Source: Limnanthes douglasii subsp. nivea
Taxonomy: Eukaryota; Streptophyta; Magnoliopsida; Brassicales; Limnanthaceae
DNA length: 64,000 nt
Direction of reading: 5' to 3'
NCBI GenBank assembly: GCA_036936605.1
Contig: JAUPFV010000004.1
Location: 186,328,807-186,392,806, forward strand
Part shown: positions 62,531 to 64,000 of the stretch, piece after piece
Layout of the letters: each line of letters opens with the position of its first letter
Position numbering within the stretch: position 1 is the stretch's first letter
The notes under the pieces: generated by a model
What the model was told of the DNA's origin: nothing
Database searches by the model: none
Seen by the model: the letters and a program-made list of their open reading frames with translations, nothing else
Position numbers and translations under genes: made by a program

Positions 62531-63895
62531 GATTCATTAAGCTTAAAAGAAAAAATTTAAACAAAAAAAATTAAATAATTAAATAATCAAATAATTCTTT
62601 ATAAAATTATATAATATTTTTCAATCATAAATAAAAACAATATATTTATTTTTTTCGTTTTCTATTTTTCTGATGAAATGCTTCTCATGAAATGCTTGAC
62701 TATAATTATTATCATTGTTAAATTGATCTATCAAAAACTAGCTTTTACATTGGGAGGCAAGAAGGTCTTCATTAGTATATAGACTACCTTCATCGACATA
62801 GAAGTTTCACCAGTCTTCATAAAAAAAATTCGCGCAATCCAAATAAAACCTGCATCAAATAGTACCAAAAAATTCCAAAAAACAGCATTTATAGATAGCT
62901 TAGTTTAACTTAAAAATAACATAACTAAAAATAAAAATCTACCATTTGGTTAGACTACAAGATAACTGATTAAACATTAAATTATAGACATTATATATGT
63001 ATATATATAAACAACTAATCATTCTTTAACAATAGAAAATAAAAAACATGTTATTAATTAGAGAAAAATAAAAACTTATAATTTATATTATTATTTTAGG
63101 TTTGAATATGTATGTTTAAAAATGGGCTTATAATATATTAAGCCAATCTAAATATAAGAAAATATCACATATAACTTTTATATCTGAGATAAAAAAAAAA
63201 TCCAAAAGCTAAGCGCAAAAGTATTTTTACAAAACCATAATAGTATATGAATAAATCATCTATTCACTAATACTAATAAAACAATTACCTCCAAATAAAA
63301 AATAATAAAATTAAATTAAATACCTGATTTGATTTTATAAAAGATTTGTTTTTTCCAATTTTTGTTTACTTGTTTAGCGACTAATTTTTGTGACAATCAT
63401 AATAATAATACTATTAAATACATCAAAATATTCTCTACAATATTTGTAATAATATTAAATACTTAAAATATTTAGGTTTGAAAAAATTACCTCATATCTC
63501 CGAAAAAAAAAACTTTTTTTAAACCCTCTGCAGGAAAAAATAGATCTTCATTATCTAAAAAAGAAATAACAATAAAAAAATCATCGAAAAGAAAAAAAAT
63601 AGTGGAAGAAAACCTACCAAAAAAACTGTGAGAAAGAGAGAGAACTTGAAATCGATATTTCTTCAAAGAATGTGTATAATAGAGAAAGAGAATCCGGATT
63701 AAATTATAAAAAAATCATAAAAAACAAAACATGCATTAATCCCCATGTATTTTTTATTAATTATAATAAACAATGAAAAAACGTATAAGTACAATAACTA
63801 TTTTTTACTAATTTAATTTTTATTAGTAATTGAAAAATTATTTTCAAAATATATAAATTTTATTAACAAAAATCTATAAGTATTATAATTATATT
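62531..63895. other. A+T-rich sequence, no gene recognised
   Basis: Very A+T-rich, with a TATATGTATATATATAA tract near 62993 and many poly(A) runs. The 5' end of the Helitron (TC start) should lie here, but I could not identify it. Confidence 0.5.
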
Positions 63896-63904
63896 TTCCT
63901 TTTT

Positions 63905-64000
63905 TTTTGAGAGAACCCACCAACGCCAGAAGGTAAACCACACAAGGTGACAGGCTCAGCCGAGAAAACGTATGTAGAGGGACTCGAACTCATGACCTTT
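63905..64000 (-). repeat. SINE-like sequence, cut by the window edge
   Basis: On the minus strand GGTCATGAGTTCGAGTCCCT fits the tRNA-type B box (GTTCGAGTC) of a pol III promoter. It is followed by about 65 bp of more G+C-rich sequence and a run of nine A at about 63904-63912. This fits the 3' part of a tRNA-derived SINE; the A box would be outside the window. Confidence 0.45.

Noticed and set aside
1..64000. Bacterial, organellar or viral origin
   Set aside because: LTR retrotransposons with plant-type dual RNase H, a Helitron, an L1 LINE with C-terminal RNase H and intron-bearing genes point to a plant nuclear genome. No envelope-type gene and no caulimovirid-type gene order was seen.

Overview
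This window looks like heterochromatic nuclear DNA of a flowering plant, probably a eudicot. It is A+T-rich and I found no intact cellular gene. Almost all of it is transposable elements inserted into one another. The main family is the Tat/Ogre/Retand branch of Ty3/gypsy LTR retrotransposons. The diagnostic features are gag-PR-RT-RNaseH followed by a second, archaeal-type RNase H (TDGGS/NEAEY motifs), then integrase, a tandem-repeat 3' spacer, and an extra gene on the opposite strand that reads inward from the 3' LTR. I call that extra gene the aORF. All comparisons, divergences and family assignments here were made by eye.

Layout. (1) Element H (minus strand) is the oldest host. Its aORF (1-1702), 3' spacer, integrase and RNase H lie at 1-4596, and its RT, protease and gag resume at 25845-28700. 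(2) Element A (plus strand, 4597-25839) split H and is flanked by the target-site duplication ATATG. Inside A's gag sit two rearranged relatives in opposite orientation, B1 (plus, 6126-8357) and B2 (minus, 8358-17529). (3) Two about 870-bp solo LTRs of another family lie in B2's aORF (11702-12571) and in H's RT (25937-26807). (4) A perfect 480-bp tandem duplication covers the junction of H gag with a Helitron fragment (28278-29237). (5) 29.6-37.8 kb and 61.5-62.5 kb hold a broken Helitron (RPA-like OB-fold gene, Rep-helicase), with a 5'-truncated LINE between its parts. (6) Element K (minus, 37788-61531, duplication ATTAG) interrupts the Helitron, and element P (plus, 47761-60532, duplication TTGTT) interrupts K's gag. 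(7) P's gag/protease segment has been replaced by a 3.9-kb near-copy of 35559-39436, a piece that crosses the Helitron/K junction of this same locus.

How the parts relate. The insertion order follows from target-site duplications and LTR divergence: H and the Helitron are oldest, A and K came next, and P is younger (its LTRs differ by about 3-4%). The 3.9-kb duplication is later than the K insertion. No gag-pol is intact. P pol is closest: it is one frame broken by three stop codons, each explicable by a C-to-T-type transition.

Most worth following: the aORF. It recurs in all five elements, always antisense. Where the start is present it has its own TATA box and a GAGAGAGAAA leader. It carries an apparent intron, a conserved globular domain like the Pfam 'putative gypsy type transposon' family, a coiled coil and an acidic tail. 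In P, a duplicated aORF promoter and start codon now lie upstream of pol in the same direction and reading frame.
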